64,000 nt of DNA from Mycobacterium sp. E3198 (GTDB taxonomy: Bacteria; Actinomycetota; Actinomycetes; Mycobacteriales; Mycobacteriaceae). Each line of letters starts with the position of its first letter. Within the stretch, counting starts at the first letter, position 1. The translations under genes were made by a program, and so were the position numbers. The notes under the pieces were generated by a model. It had not been told where the DNA came from, ran no database searches, and saw only the letters and a list, made by a program, of their open reading frames with translations. The DNA is taken from NCBI RefSeq assembly GCF_001667015.1, contig NZ_LZIS01000260.1, positions 22,698-86,697 of the forward strand, in the 5' to 3' direction. This document shows, one piece after another, positions 52,209-60,812 of this stretch.

Positions 52209-53344
52209 GCGGCCCCCCGATCGGCCAGCCGCAGCAGCAGCGCCAGCGCGGCCTGCGCGTCGGCGGCGGACTCGGCGTCGCCCTCCCGCGCGGTGGCCAC
52301 CAACTCGTCCACGGCCGCGGCCGCGAACCCGCCGATGCCGAGATCGGTGAACTCGCCGTCGGCGGGCACCACCGCCAAGTCGGTGTGGCTGTCCCAGGTG
52401 CGCAGGTGGGCGAACAGCCGCGCGCAGCGGTCCAGGCACGCGTCGAGTGCGGCGCGGTCGGTGACCGTCAGCGAACCCCTCAGCGCCAACCGCACCACGG
52501 TCCGGTCCTTCTCGGTCATCAGGTCCAGGTTCATGTCGAGGTCGGCGATGTCGCGGCGGGTGTCGACCTGGCGGTGCAGGGTGACGAACCGCCAGCGGCC
52601 GACGTGCCGCGATTGCACCGTGACGTTGTCGTCGTCGACGTCGACGACGAGCACGTGACCGGGGTCGGATTCCACGTCGTCGAAGTTGGTGACCTCCGGT
52701 GAGCCCGAGTACCAGACGCGGCCGCTGTCGCCGACCTGTGTGCGAGAATGCTTGTCGCCCAGGGCCACATAGTGCACCAGGCCGCGGTCGATGGCGTCCT
52801 CGAGCTTGGCGAGCCGGATCAGCGAGGGCTTGTCGCGGTCGGGGTCCAGGACGTCGACGCCGCCGTGGGCGACCAGGATGCGGATGGCCGGTTCGGGCGA
52901 AATGCGGTCGAGGACTTCGGCGGTCAGGTCGGTGGTCGGCGACTTGGACCGCCACGGCGCGGCAACGATTTCGAGCCCCGGCCGGACTTCGTGGACCCCG
53001 GGCCGGTCGAGCACGTTGACGTTGCCGGGACGTTCGGCGGTGAACAGCGCGCTGGTGTAGACCGACGACGCGTCGAGCGGGTCATGGTTGCCCGGCAGCA
53101 GGTAGACGGGAATCCCGATGGCGCGCATGGCTTCCAGGGACTGGCCGACGACCTGCGGGGCCAACTGGTTGTGTTCGAAGACGTCCCCGGCCACGACGAC
53201 GAACTCGGCGCCCACCTCGGCCGCCAGCGCGCCGAGACCGGCCACCGCGTCCCGGCGAGCGGCGGAATACCGCGGCTGGGCGTCGCCGGCGAGGAAGTGC
53301 CGGGTCATGCCCAGCTGCCAGTCGGCGGTGTGCAGGAAACGCAT
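52205..53344 (-). CDS. SbcD/Mre11-like metallophosphoesterase
   Basis: A 379-residue calcineurin-like nuclease. The metal-binding motifs are clear: 'HTADWQLG' (residue 5 on), 'VVAGDVFEHN' near 52, 'LPGNHDPLD' near 83, 'VAHGG' near 155, and 'ALGDKHSRT' near 192. It would make a nuclease pair with the coupled SbcC-like ATPase (Rv1277 by synteny). A C-terminal helical domain of about 120 residues follows. The ATG at 53344 has a purine-rich site upstream; the frame beyond it is discarded. Confidence 0.9.
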   Translation of the reverse strand: MRFLHTADWQLGMTRHFLAGDAQPRYSAARRDAVAGLGALAAEVGAEFVVVAGDVFEHNQLAPQVVGQSLEAMRAIGIPVYLLPGNHDPLDASSVYTSALFTAERPGNVNVLDRPGVHEVRPGLEIVAAPWRSKSPTTDLTAEVLDRISPEPAIRILVAHGGVDVLDPDRDKPSLIRLAKLEDAIDRGLVHYVALGDKHSRTQVGDSGRVWYSGSPEVTNFDDVESDPGHVLVVDVDDDNVTVQSRHVGRWRFVTLHRQVDTRRDIADLDMNLDLMTEKDRTVVRLALRGSLTVTDRAALDACLDRCARLFAHLRTWDSHTDLAVVPADGEFTDLGIGGFAAAAVDELVATAREGDAESAADAQAALALLLRLADRGAA

Positions 53345-53526
53345 CGCGGCGGCCCCTTTCGAGTCCGTGGCTATCAGGGCACCGCGAAGTCTAGGTTCGG
53401 GTGCCGACAAGACGCGGGAGGTCGCCCGGCACGTCCGCGGTGTGCCCCGCAATCCGAATCTCGCATTACGAACCGCGCCAGGTGGGACCTCGTCTAGCAT
53501 TTCTCCACCGAGAATGGGAGCCGCCG

Positions 53527-54954
53527 ATGCCGTCGTCAGTGATCGCAGCACCTGAGGCTCTCGCGGCGGCGTCGGCGGATCTGACCGGCATCGAGCGGGC
53601 GATCAGGGCGGCCTCCGCCGCGGCGGCTCCGTCGACGACGGGCATCGCCACCGCGGCCGCCGACGAGGTGTCGGCGGCCATCGCGAACCTCTTCGGCGAC
53701 TTCGCCGAGGAATTTCACGCGCTGACCGCGCAGACGACGCTGTTCCATTCCCAGTTTGCCGGCACGTTGGGCGCGGCCGGGGCCACCTACGCCGCCGACG
53801 AGCTCACGAATGTGTCGCTGCTGATCAAGGGGCTGGAGCAGCAGTTCTTCGACGTCGGTTTCTTTTCGCCGTTCACCTACCTGACCGGGCGTCCGCTCTT
53901 CGGCGAGGGGGCCGTCGGACCCGCCGTCACCGGGAGTTCGGGGCCGGGTTTCCTCGGCAGGCTGCTGACCGAGTTCTTCAACGGGACCCTCGCGAGTCAG
54001 AGCGGCGGCGTGAATCAGGGGACGGGGACCCCCGGCCCGGTGACCGGGGTCCGGGAGGGCTTCTCCTACCTCAATCTCGCCGTCGGTCCGAACGGGTATG
54101 ACGCCCCGGCGCGCTGGTACTTCCCGACGCAGGCGGACGGCACGGTGAACGCCCGCGGCGTCATCTATCTGCAGCACGGCTTCCTGGGCACGGGCGGCTG
54201 GTACGGCACGCTGGCCACGGCGCTCGCGTACGGCACCGACAGCATCGTGGTGGTCCCGACCGTGTCGTCGATTCCGTTGCCGATGGGCGCCTGGCTGGGC
54301 GGCACGCAGATGCATCAGGCGGTGGGCTCGCTGTTCCTGGGCAACGAGACGGCGCTGAACCTCAGCGCGAACCAGGCTGGTTACCACGGCACGCTGCCGC
54401 AGAACTTCATGATCACCGGGCATTCCGCGGGCGGCGGCCTGGCGACGCTGGCGGCCGGCGACTACGTCGCGGACCTCGGGACGAACACCGCCAACAACCA
54501 CCTGCTGGGGGTGATCATGTTCGACGGGGTCGCCAACGACTCCTCGGCCTTCGCGGCGGCGATCGCCAACCTGAAGACGTTGAACATCCCCGACTACGTG
54601 GTGGCCTCACCTCCGCAGCCGTGGAACGCCTTCGGCGCCACCACGAACCAGCTGGTCAGTCTGTACCCGGGTCAGTTCACCGGCGTCGAGATGCTCAACG
54701 GCTCGCACGTCGACTCGCTGCTGGGCGACAAGCCCCTCATCGACTTCGTTTCGCAGCTGGCCACCTCCTTCTCCCCGGCCGGCGACACCCAGGCCGTCTA
54801 CACCCTGTCCACCGGCTGGATCAACGACATCTATTCAGGGCATGGCCCGCTGAACCCGCTCTACGGCCTCTACGGGACCACGGGCGGCTACCTGCCCCCC
54901 GGCGGCCAGCTCATCGGTCTGGGCCCGGCCACCGGGATCGTGCTGCCGGTGTGA
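53527..54954 (+). CDS. PE-domain protein fused to an alpha/beta hydrolase
   Basis: A 475-residue PE protein. Residues 1-95 form the PE helical hairpin and end with 'YAADE' at 88-92, the YxxxD/E signal for type VII (ESX) secretion. A linker of about 80 residues leads to an alpha/beta hydrolase domain: oxyanion 'HGF' at 217, nucleophile Ser300 in 'GHSAGG', probable Asp333 ('MFDG') and His394 ('GSHVDS'). It may be an exported esterase or lipase, analogous to but different from LipY. I chose the ATG at 53527 because it starts the PE domain. It stands between the SbcD-like and SixA-like genes, where I recall no PE gene in M. tuberculosis. Confidence 0.87.
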   Translation: MPSSVIAAPEALAAASADLTGIERAIRAASAAAAPSTTGIATAAADEVSAAIANLFGDFAEEFHALTAQTTLFHSQFAGTLGAAGATYAADELTNVSLLIKGLEQQFFDVGFFSPFTYLTGRPLFGEGAVGPAVTGSSGPGFLGRLLTEFFNGTLASQSGGVNQGTGTPGPVTGVREGFSYLNLAVGPNGYDAPARWYFPTQADGTVNARGVIYLQHGFLGTGGWYGTLATALAYGTDSIVVVPTVSSIPLPMGAWLGGTQMHQAVGSLFLGNETALNLSANQAGYHGTLPQNFMITGHSAGGGLATLAAGDYVADLGTNTANNHLLGVIMFDGVANDSSAFAAAIANLKTLNIPDYVVASPPQPWNAFGATTNQLVSLYPGQFTGVEMLNGSHVDSLLGDKPLIDFVSQLATSFSPAGDTQAVYTLSTGWINDIYSGHGPLNPLYGLYGTTGGYLPPGGQLIGLGPATGIVLPV

Positions 54955-54959
54955 ACGCG

Positions 54960-55463
54960 ATGAACGATCGGCACACGTTGCTGCTGATGCGGCACGCGAA
55001 ATCGGACTACCCGGCCGGGGTGCCGGACCACGACCGGCCGTTGGCGCCGCGCGGCGTCCGGGAGGCCGTCCTGGCCGGGGATTGGCTGCGCGCCAACGTG
55101 CCTCCCGTCGACGCCGTGCTGTGCTCCACCGCGACGCGGGCGCGGCAGACCCTGGAAAACACCCGCGTCGGCGCCCCGGTGCGCTACAGCGAGCGGCTCT
55201 ACGGCGCCGCCCCGGGGACGGTGATCGAGGAGGTCAACGCGACTTCCGAGGACGTCGGCACGCTGCTGGTCGTCGGTCACGAGCCGACTACGTCGACGCT
55301 GGCGCTCCTGCTGGCCGCCGACGACGGCACGGACGACGCTGTGGTGGAACGCATTTCGATGAAATTCCCGACGTCGGCGATCGCGGTGCTCGCCGTGCCC
55401 TGCGCGTGGGCGGAACTCGAACCCGGCCGCGCGGCGCTGACGGGTTTCGAAGTCCCCCGCTAG
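54960..55463 (+). CDS. SixA-like histidine phosphatase
   Basis: A 167-residue histidine-phosphatase-superfamily protein. The phospho-acceptor motif 'LLMRHAKSDYP' lies near residue 10, 'STATRARQT' near 55, and the second catalytic histidine is in 'VVGHEPTT' near 97. It resembles SixA, which dephosphorylates protein histidine, but small-molecule substrates are also possible. The ATG at 54960 matches the M. tuberculosis Rv1276c N-terminus; a GTG at 54951 overlapping the PE-gene stop (GTGA) is the alternative. Confidence 0.87.
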   Translation: MNDRHTLLLMRHAKSDYPAGVPDHDRPLAPRGVREAVLAGDWLRANVPPVDAVLCSTATRARQTLENTRVGAPVRYSERLYGAAPGTVIEEVNATSEDVGTLLVVGHEPTTSTLALLLAADDGTDDAVVERISMKFPTSAIAVLAVPCAWAELEPGRAALTGFEVPR

Positions 55464-55465
55464 CC

Positions 55466-56008
55466 CTACGAGTTGGTGGCGAGCGTCAGCTCCATCAGCT
55501 TGATGGCCTGCGCGCAGGCGTCGATGCCGGGCGCCTGCGGGTTGACCCACCAGCCGACCACGCCCGCCGCGTTGCTGGCCACGCCGCAGGCGCCGTTCGG
55601 GTCGTCGGGGCGCATCACGATCGACTCGATGCCCGCGATCGAACGGTTCTCCACCTTGTATTTCAGGAAGTCGGCCACCTTGCGCTCGTTGCCCAGGCTG
55701 CCCTGCTCGAACCAGAACCGCGTGATGTCGATCAGGCCGGCCGGATTGGCGGCCTGCCAACGGCAGATCGCCCCGACGAAGGTGCTCTGGATGTCGAGCG
55801 GATCGGCGCCCACGGTCTTGGCCAGGATGTCGGTGGTCAGCACCTCACACTCCTTGAGCAGGTTCGGATACTGCTGCTGGGAGTTGTTGTTGCGCGGGAC
55901 GTTGCCGCCCGCCTTCACGGCGTTGCCCCCGACAGACCTCGAACAGCCCGTCAGGACCAACAGCGCAGCGAGCAGCACGGCCGCGCCGGCACGGGCGGAT
56001 CTGATCAT
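55466..56008 (-). CDS. lprC: LprC-like lipoprotein (DUF3558)
   Basis: A 180-residue lipoprotein: the signal peptide ends in 'LVLTGC' (Cys near residue 22), followed by a DUF3558 domain with cysteines in 'ECEVL', 'ICRWQ', 'ACGVA' and 'DACAQ'. Length and gene order match LprC (Rv1275). It should be anchored at the outer face of the membrane. Function unknown. Its ATG overlaps the stop of the lprB-like gene (ATGA). The frame upstream of the ATG at 56008 was cut because the signal peptide begins there. Confidence 0.85.
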   Translation of the reverse strand: MIRSARAGAAVLLAALLVLTGCSRSVGGNAVKAGGNVPRNNNSQQQYPNLLKECEVLTTDILAKTVGADPLDIQSTFVGAICRWQAANPAGLIDITRFWFEQGSLGNERKVADFLKYKVENRSIAGIESIVMRPDDPNGACGVASNAAGVVGWWVNPQAPGIDACAQAIKLMELTLATNS

Positions 56009-56577
56009 TTGGAGTTCGCAATCGATTGACGGGCCAGTTCCTTGGCTATGTCGCAGGGCGGCGGGAACGGCTTCTGGCTGAAGCTGACCGACCACTCGAT
56101 GAAGTCGTCCTGGAACTGGATGCCCACCTCACACAGCGAGTCGCCCAGGTTGGGCTCGTTGCCGACGGCGATGAAGCCGCCGTGGCCGTTGATGTTGATG
56201 TCCTCGACGCTGGCGCGCGAGAGCTCCTCGGTCTTGCGTTCGCGTCCGATCGGGCTGCCGCGGTACCAGGAAAAGGAGAAGTGCGGGCCCAGAATGCCGC
56301 CGCCCGCCAACCACTGACACCCGACGGAGTTGCGGGCGGTGTTCACCAGCCCCGTCACCTTGGTCAGGTCCGACACCGTCTGGTCGCTGATGCCGCCGCA
56401 TTGCGGGAACATCGGCCCGTGGTGACCCTCGCCGCCGCCGGGCGTCGACGACGCCGTCGCGCCGGGCTTGTTGTCGGAACCCGAGCAGCCCGCGATCGTC
56501 GGGACCAAGATCGTCAGAGCCGATGCCGCTAGAGCCAGCGCCCTCGCGCCTCGCCTACTGCTGGTCACACGATGCAC
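56005..56577 (-). CDS. lprB: LprB-like lipoprotein (DUF3558)
   Basis: A 190-residue lipoprotein with a basic N-terminus, a hydrophobic stretch and the lipobox 'TIAGC' (Cys near residue 31). A Gly/Ser/Thr/Pro-rich spacer precedes a DUF3558 domain with cysteine pairs. It is the upstream partner of lprC in an overlapping pair. A GTG at 56568 could also start it. Homologue of LprB (Rv1274) by order and content; role unknown. Confidence 0.85.
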   Translation of the reverse strand: MHRVTSSRRGARALALAASALTILVPTIAGCSGSDNKPGATASSTPGGGEGHHGPMFPQCGGISDQTVSDLTKVTGLVNTARNSVGCQWLAGGGILGPHFSFSWYRGSPIGRERKTEELSRASVEDININGHGGFIAVGNEPNLGDSLCEVGIQFQDDFIEWSVSFSQKPFPPPCDIAKELARQSIANSK

Positions 56578-56678
56578 TGTAGCGGCAGGCGGGGGGTCAA
56601 CCGCGGACGCGGCGCGTGAGCAGGCATTTCAACGCGGTGGTCACGACCGCGGCGCCGGCCGTGTGCGACAGTTACGAC

Positions 56679-58412
56679 ATGCTCCTGGCACTGCTGCGCC
56701 AGTACATCCGGCCGTACCGCCGGCCGGTTGCGGTGCTGCTGGCACTCCAGCTGACCAGCATCCTGGCGTCGCTGTACCTGCCGACGGTCAACGCCGCGAT
56801 CATCGACGAGGGCGTGGCCAAGGGCGACGCGGCCACCATCGTGCGGCTCGGCATGGTGATGCTCGCGGTCACCGGCTTGCAGGTGCTGTGCGCCGTCGGC
56901 GCCGTGTACTTCGGTTCGCGGACCGGGATGGGCTTCGGGCGCGACCTGCGCCGGGCGATCTTCGACCACGTCACCACCTTCTCCGAGCGCGAGACCGCCC
57001 GGTTCGGCGCGCCCACGCTCTTGACCCGCAGCACCAACGACGTCCGGCAGATCCAGTACCTGGTCCAGATCTCCGGCACCGTCCTGATCACCGCGCCGAT
57101 CATGTGCGCCGGCGGCATCGTCATGGCCATCCACGTCGACGCCGCGCTGACCTGGCTGCTACTGGTCAGCGTGCCGATCATGGCGGTGGCCAACTACCTG
57201 ATCATGTCGCGGATGCTGCCGCTGCTGCGCCGGATGCAGGGCCTGATCGACGGCATCAACCGGGTGCTGCGCGACCAGCTGTCGGGCGTCCGGGTGGTCC
57301 GGGCGTTCGCGCGCGAGGGTTACGAGCGCGAGCGGTTCGCGCGCGCCAACGCCGCGCTCTCCGACACGGCGCTGACCACGGGCAATCTGCAGGCGCTGAT
57401 GCTGCCGGTGACCACGCTGACCATCAACGCGTCCAGCGTGGCGCTGATCTGGTTCGGCGGGCTGCGCATCGACCGGGGCCAGATGCAGGTCGGCTCGCTG
57501 ACCGCCTTCCTGGCCTACTTCACCCAGATCCTGATGGCGGTGCTGATGGCGACGATGACGCTGGTGGTGCTGCCGCGCGCGTCGGTGTGCGCCGAACGGA
57601 TCACCGAGGTGCTCTCGACGCGCGCCGCGGTGCAGAACCCGCCGGAGCCCAGGTTTCCGCCGGGCGGGATCACCGGCGTCGTGCGGCTGGACGGCGCGAG
57701 CTTCAGCTATCCGGGCGCCGACCGCCCAGTGCTGCAAGACATTTCGCTGACGGCGCGGCCGGGGACCACCACCGCGATCGTCGGCAGCACCGGTTCGGGC
57801 AAGTCGACGCTGCTGTCGCTGATCTGCCGGCTCTACGACGTGACGTCCGGCGCCGTCCTGGTCGACGGCGTCGACGTCCGCGACTACGACACCGAGCGGT
57901 TGTGGTCGGCGATCGGGCTGGTCCCCCAGCGCGGTTACCTGTTCACCGGCACCGTCGCGGACAACCTCCGCTACGGCAAGTCGGACGCGACCGAAGACGA
58001 GATGTGGGAAGCGTTGCGGATCGCCGACGCCGACGGGTTCGTGCGGGCCCACGACGACGGGCTGCACATGCGGGTGGCCCAGGGCGGGATCAACTTTTCG
58101 GGCGGCCAACGGCAGCGGCTGGCGGTCGCGCGCGCGGTGATCCGCCGGCCGGCGATCTACCTGTTCGACGACTCGTTCGCCGCACTCGACGTGCACACCG
58201 ACGCGCGGGTGCGGGCGTCGCTGGCGCGGACTTCCGGCGCGGCGACCATCATCGTTGTCACGCAACGTGTTTCGACCGCCGCCCAGGCCGACCAGGTGAT
58301 CGTCGTCGACGGCGGGAAGCTGGTGGGTGCGGGCATGCACGAGTCGCTGTTGGCCGACTGCCCCACGTACGCCGAATTCGCCGACTCGCAGTCGGTGGGC
58401 GCGTTGCGATGA
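56679..58412 (+). CDS. ABC exporter half-transporter 1 (TMD-NBD)
   Basis: A 577-residue type I ABC exporter half: six membrane helices (about 15-290) then an ATPase with Walker A 'GSTGSGKST' near residue 373, signature 'NFSGGQRQR' near 475 and Walker B 'AIYLFDDSF' near 497. The last has Asp-Asp-Ser where a catalytic Asp-Glu is usual, so this half has a degenerate site. It forms a heterodimer with the gene just downstream (ATGA overlap); the pair matches Rv1273c/Rv1272c. In M. tuberculosis this pair has been linked to lipid or drug transport. ATG at 56679 chosen; the frame is open from 56616. Confidence 0.92.
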   Translation: MLLALLRQYIRPYRRPVAVLLALQLTSILASLYLPTVNAAIIDEGVAKGDAATIVRLGMVMLAVTGLQVLCAVGAVYFGSRTGMGFGRDLRRAIFDHVTTFSERETARFGAPTLLTRSTNDVRQIQYLVQISGTVLITAPIMCAGGIVMAIHVDAALTWLLLVSVPIMAVANYLIMSRMLPLLRRMQGLIDGINRVLRDQLSGVRVVRAFAREGYERERFARANAALSDTALTTGNLQALMLPVTTLTINASSVALIWFGGLRIDRGQMQVGSLTAFLAYFTQILMAVLMATMTLVVLPRASVCAERITEVLSTRAAVQNPPEPRFPPGGITGVVRLDGASFSYPGADRPVLQDISLTARPGTTTAIVGSTGSGKSTLLSLICRLYDVTSGAVLVDGVDVRDYDTERLWSAIGLVPQRGYLFTGTVADNLRYGKSDATEDEMWEALRIADADGFVRAHDDGLHMRVAQGGINFSGGQRQRLAVARAVIRRPAIYLFDDSFAALDVHTDARVRASLARTSGAATIIVVTQRVSTAAQADQVIVVDGGKLVGAGMHESLLADCPTYAEFADSQSVGALR

Positions 58413-60286
58413 CCGCGGCGCCCGTGGCACCGACGGCGGGACGATCCCGCGACTTCTGGGGCTCGGCGGCCCGGCTGGTGAAACGGCTTGCGCCGCAACG
58501 AACTCTGAGCGTCGCGGTAATCACGCTGGGCATCACCGGCACGGCGATCGGGGTCGTGGTCCCGCGGATCCTCGGCCACGCCACCGACCTGCTGTTCAAC
58601 GGCGTCATCGGGCGGCGGCTGCCCGCCGGAATCAGCAAGGCGCAGGCCGTCGCCGCGGCGCGGGCCCGCGGCGACAACGCCTTCGCCGATCTGCTGTCCG
58701 GGATGAACGTGGTGCCCGGCCGGGGCGTGGACTTCGGCGCCGTGGGCAGGACCCTGGCGTTGGCGCTGGTCCTGTATGTCATTGCCGCGCTGCTGATCTG
58801 GGCGCAGGCCCGGCTGCTCAACCTCACCGTGCAGCGCACCATGGTCGGCCTGCGGCGCGACGTCGAGGACAAGATCCACCGGCTGCCGTTGGCCTACTTC
58901 GACGGGCGCCAGCGGGGCGAGCTGCTGAGCCGGGTCACCAACGACATCGACAACGTCCAGTCGTCGCTGTCGATGACGATCAGCCAGCTGGTGACGGCGA
59001 CGCTGACGGTGGTGGCCGTGCTGGCGATGATGGTGTCGATCTCGCCGCTGCTCGCGCTGATCACCCTGCTGGCGGTGCCCGTCTCGCTGCTGGTGACCCG
59101 CGCGATCGCGCGGCGCTCGCAGCGCCTGTTCGTGGCGCAGTGGACCAGCACCGGACGCCTGGGCGCCCACATCGAGGAGACCTACAGCGGATTCACGGTG
59201 GTCAAGACGTTCGGCCACCAAGCCGCCGCGCGCGAGCAGTTCCGCCGCCTCAACGACGACGTGTACCGGGCCAGTTTCGGCGCCCAGTTCTTTTCCGGGC
59301 TGGTGGCGCCGGCGACGACGTTCGTCGGCAACATCGGCTACGTCGCCGTCGCCGTCGTCGGCGGCCTGCAGGTGGCGAGCGGGCAGATCACCCTCGGCAG
59401 CATCCAGGCCTTCATCCAATACGTCCGGCAGTTCAACGCGCCGGTGGGCCAGGTCGCCGGGATGTACAACACGCTGCAATCCGGGGTGGCCAGCGCCGAG
59501 CGGGTGTTCGACCTGCTCGACGAGCCCGAGGAGCCGCCCGCCCCCGAGCAAGCCCTGCCCCGGTCCCACGGCGGACGCGTCGAGTTCCAGCACGTGACCT
59601 TCGCCTACCGACCGGGCACGCCGGTGATCCACGACCTGTCGCTGGTGGCCGAACCGGGCAGCACCGTGGCGATCGTCGGGCCGACCGGGGCGGGCAAGAC
59701 CACCATGGTGAACCTGCTGATGCGGTTCTACGACGTCGATTCCGGCCGCCTCCTGATCGACGGGGTCGACATCACCACGGTGAGCCGCCAATCGCTGCGC
59801 TCCCGAATCGGCATGGTGCTGCAGGACACCTGGCTGTTCGACGGGACGATCGCCGAGAACATCGCCTACGGGCGGCCGGACGCGGGCGAGGACGAGGTGG
59901 TGGCCGCGGCCCGGGCGGCCTATGTCGACCGGTTCGTGCACACGCTGCCGGCGGGCTACCAGACCCGCGTCAGCGGGGACGGCGCCAACATCAGCGCCGG
60001 CGAGAAGCAGCTCATCACCATCGCCCGCGCGTTCCTCGCCCGCCCGCAGCTGCTGATCCTGGATGAGGCCACCAGCTCGGTGGACACCCGCACCGAGGCC
60101 CTGGTTGCGCGCGCCACGCGCGAACTCCGCCGCGACCGCACGAGTTTCATTATCGCGCACCGCCTTTCGACGATCCGGGATGCCGACCGCATCCTGGTCG
60201 TCGAGGACGGCCGCATCGTCGAACAAGGCAGCCACGTCCAGCTGCTGGCCCGGCGCGGCGCCTATTACGCGATGACCCGGGCCTAG
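58409..60286 (+). CDS. ABC exporter half-transporter 2 (TMD-NBD)
   Basis: A 625-residue exporter half, longer than its partner through an extended loop between the first two membrane helices (about residues 65-115). The ATPase has Walker A 'GPTGAGKTT' near residue 426, signature 'NISAGEKQL' (SAGE variant) near 528 and Walker B 'LLILDEATS' with a normal catalytic glutamate. It therefore supplies the competent catalytic site in an asymmetric heterodimer with the preceding gene. Its frame also runs through that gene as a shadow, which was cut at the ATG at 58409. Confidence 0.92.
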   Translation: MTAAPVAPTAGRSRDFWGSAARLVKRLAPQRTLSVAVITLGITGTAIGVVVPRILGHATDLLFNGVIGRRLPAGISKAQAVAAARARGDNAFADLLSGMNVVPGRGVDFGAVGRTLALALVLYVIAALLIWAQARLLNLTVQRTMVGLRRDVEDKIHRLPLAYFDGRQRGELLSRVTNDIDNVQSSLSMTISQLVTATLTVVAVLAMMVSISPLLALITLLAVPVSLLVTRAIARRSQRLFVAQWTSTGRLGAHIEETYSGFTVVKTFGHQAAAREQFRRLNDDVYRASFGAQFFSGLVAPATTFVGNIGYVAVAVVGGLQVASGQITLGSIQAFIQYVRQFNAPVGQVAGMYNTLQSGVASAERVFDLLDEPEEPPAPEQALPRSHGGRVEFQHVTFAYRPGTPVIHDLSLVAEPGSTVAIVGPTGAGKTTMVNLLMRFYDVDSGRLLIDGVDITTVSRQSLRSRIGMVLQDTWLFDGTIAENIAYGRPDAGEDEVVAAARAAYVDRFVHTLPAGYQTRVSGDGANISAGEKQLITIARAFLARPQLLILDEATSSVDTRTEALVARATRELRRDRTSFIIAHRLSTIRDADRILVVEDGRIVEQGSHVQLLARRGAYYAMTRA

Positions 60287-60298
60287 TCACCCGCGCCA

Positions 60299-60319
60299 CC
60301 AAGGATTCGTTGAGGATCC
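60299..60319 (+). promoter_or_regulatory. Shared upstream element, copy 1
   Basis: CCAAGGATTCGTTGAGGATC(C) lies 58 bp before the DUF732 start at 60378. Closely similar blocks precede the C39-like gene (60741) and the second DUF732 gene (62840) at nearly the same distance. Probably a common promoter or 5' leader element. Confidence 0.55.
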
Positions 60320-60377
60320 CGCAAGGGGCGGCTCAAGGCTGAAGGAAGCCAAAGCCGAACCCGAGAGGACAACAACG

Positions 60378-60665
60378 ATGTTCGCTTCCCGTGTCACCGC
60401 AGCTCTTGCCACCGCCCTGGGCACCGCCGCCGTCGGGCTGGCCGTCGCGACCGCCGGCGCCGCCGGGGCAACCACTTTCAGCGCGAACCAAGACGCCGTC
60501 CAGGCGGGCCACCAGGTGTGCAGCGAGCTGGCCGCCGGCAAGAGCAAGACGGCCGTCGCGCTCATGCTGACGACCCAGGCGCGGATGTCCCCCCGGCAGG
60601 CGGGTTACTTCGTGGCTGCCGCGACGAAGTTCTACTGCCCGCAATTCGACGGCCAGACGACTTAG
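60378..60665 (+). CDS. DUF732 secreted protein, copy A
   Basis: A 95-residue exported protein: signal peptide about 1-32 ('LATALGTAAVGLAVATAGAA'), then the DUF732 core with cysteines in 'HQVCSELAAGKSK' and 'KFYCPQFDG', likely disulfide-linked. It is highly like the gene at 62922 and less like the one at 22392. The C39-like gene follows 147 bp downstream. Function unknown. Confidence 0.87.
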   Translation: MFASRVTAALATALGTAAVGLAVATAGAAGATTFSANQDAVQAGHQVCSELAAGKSKTAVALMLTTQARMSPRQAGYFVAAATKFYCPQFDGQTT

Positions 60666-60679
60666 CAATCACCCACCGC

Positions 60680-60710
60680 GACGGGGGATCCGAGTACGGA
60701 ATCCCCCGTC
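60680..60710. terminator. Hairpin after DUF732 copy A
   Basis: GACGGGGGAT (60680-60689) and its complement (60701-60710) with an 11-nt loop, 15 bp after the stop. No T run follows. Confidence 0.5.
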
Positions 60711-60740
60711 CGCCGCTGGAGACGGGGTGGTGCGGGCGTT

Positions 60741-60761
60741 CCAAGGATTCGTGGAGAGACC
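60741..60761 (+). promoter_or_regulatory. Shared upstream element, copy 2
   Basis: CCAAGGATTCGTGGAGAGAC(C), 51 bp before the C39-like start. It matches copy 1 at the CCAAGGATTCGT-GAG core and is again followed closely by CAAGG. Confidence 0.5.
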
Positions 60762-60812
60762 GACAAGGCCGGCACCCGAGCCTTTTCTCAAACGGAAGAG
60801 AAAGGACACACC

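Noticed and set aside
49590..52658. 1022-codon plus-strand ORF antisense to the SbcC-like gene
   Set aside because: Gly/Arg-rich antisense reading; the minus strand has Walker motifs and coiled coil.
58157..60235. 692-codon minus-strand ORF antisense to the ABC exporter gene
   Set aside because: Shadow frame with antisense composition.
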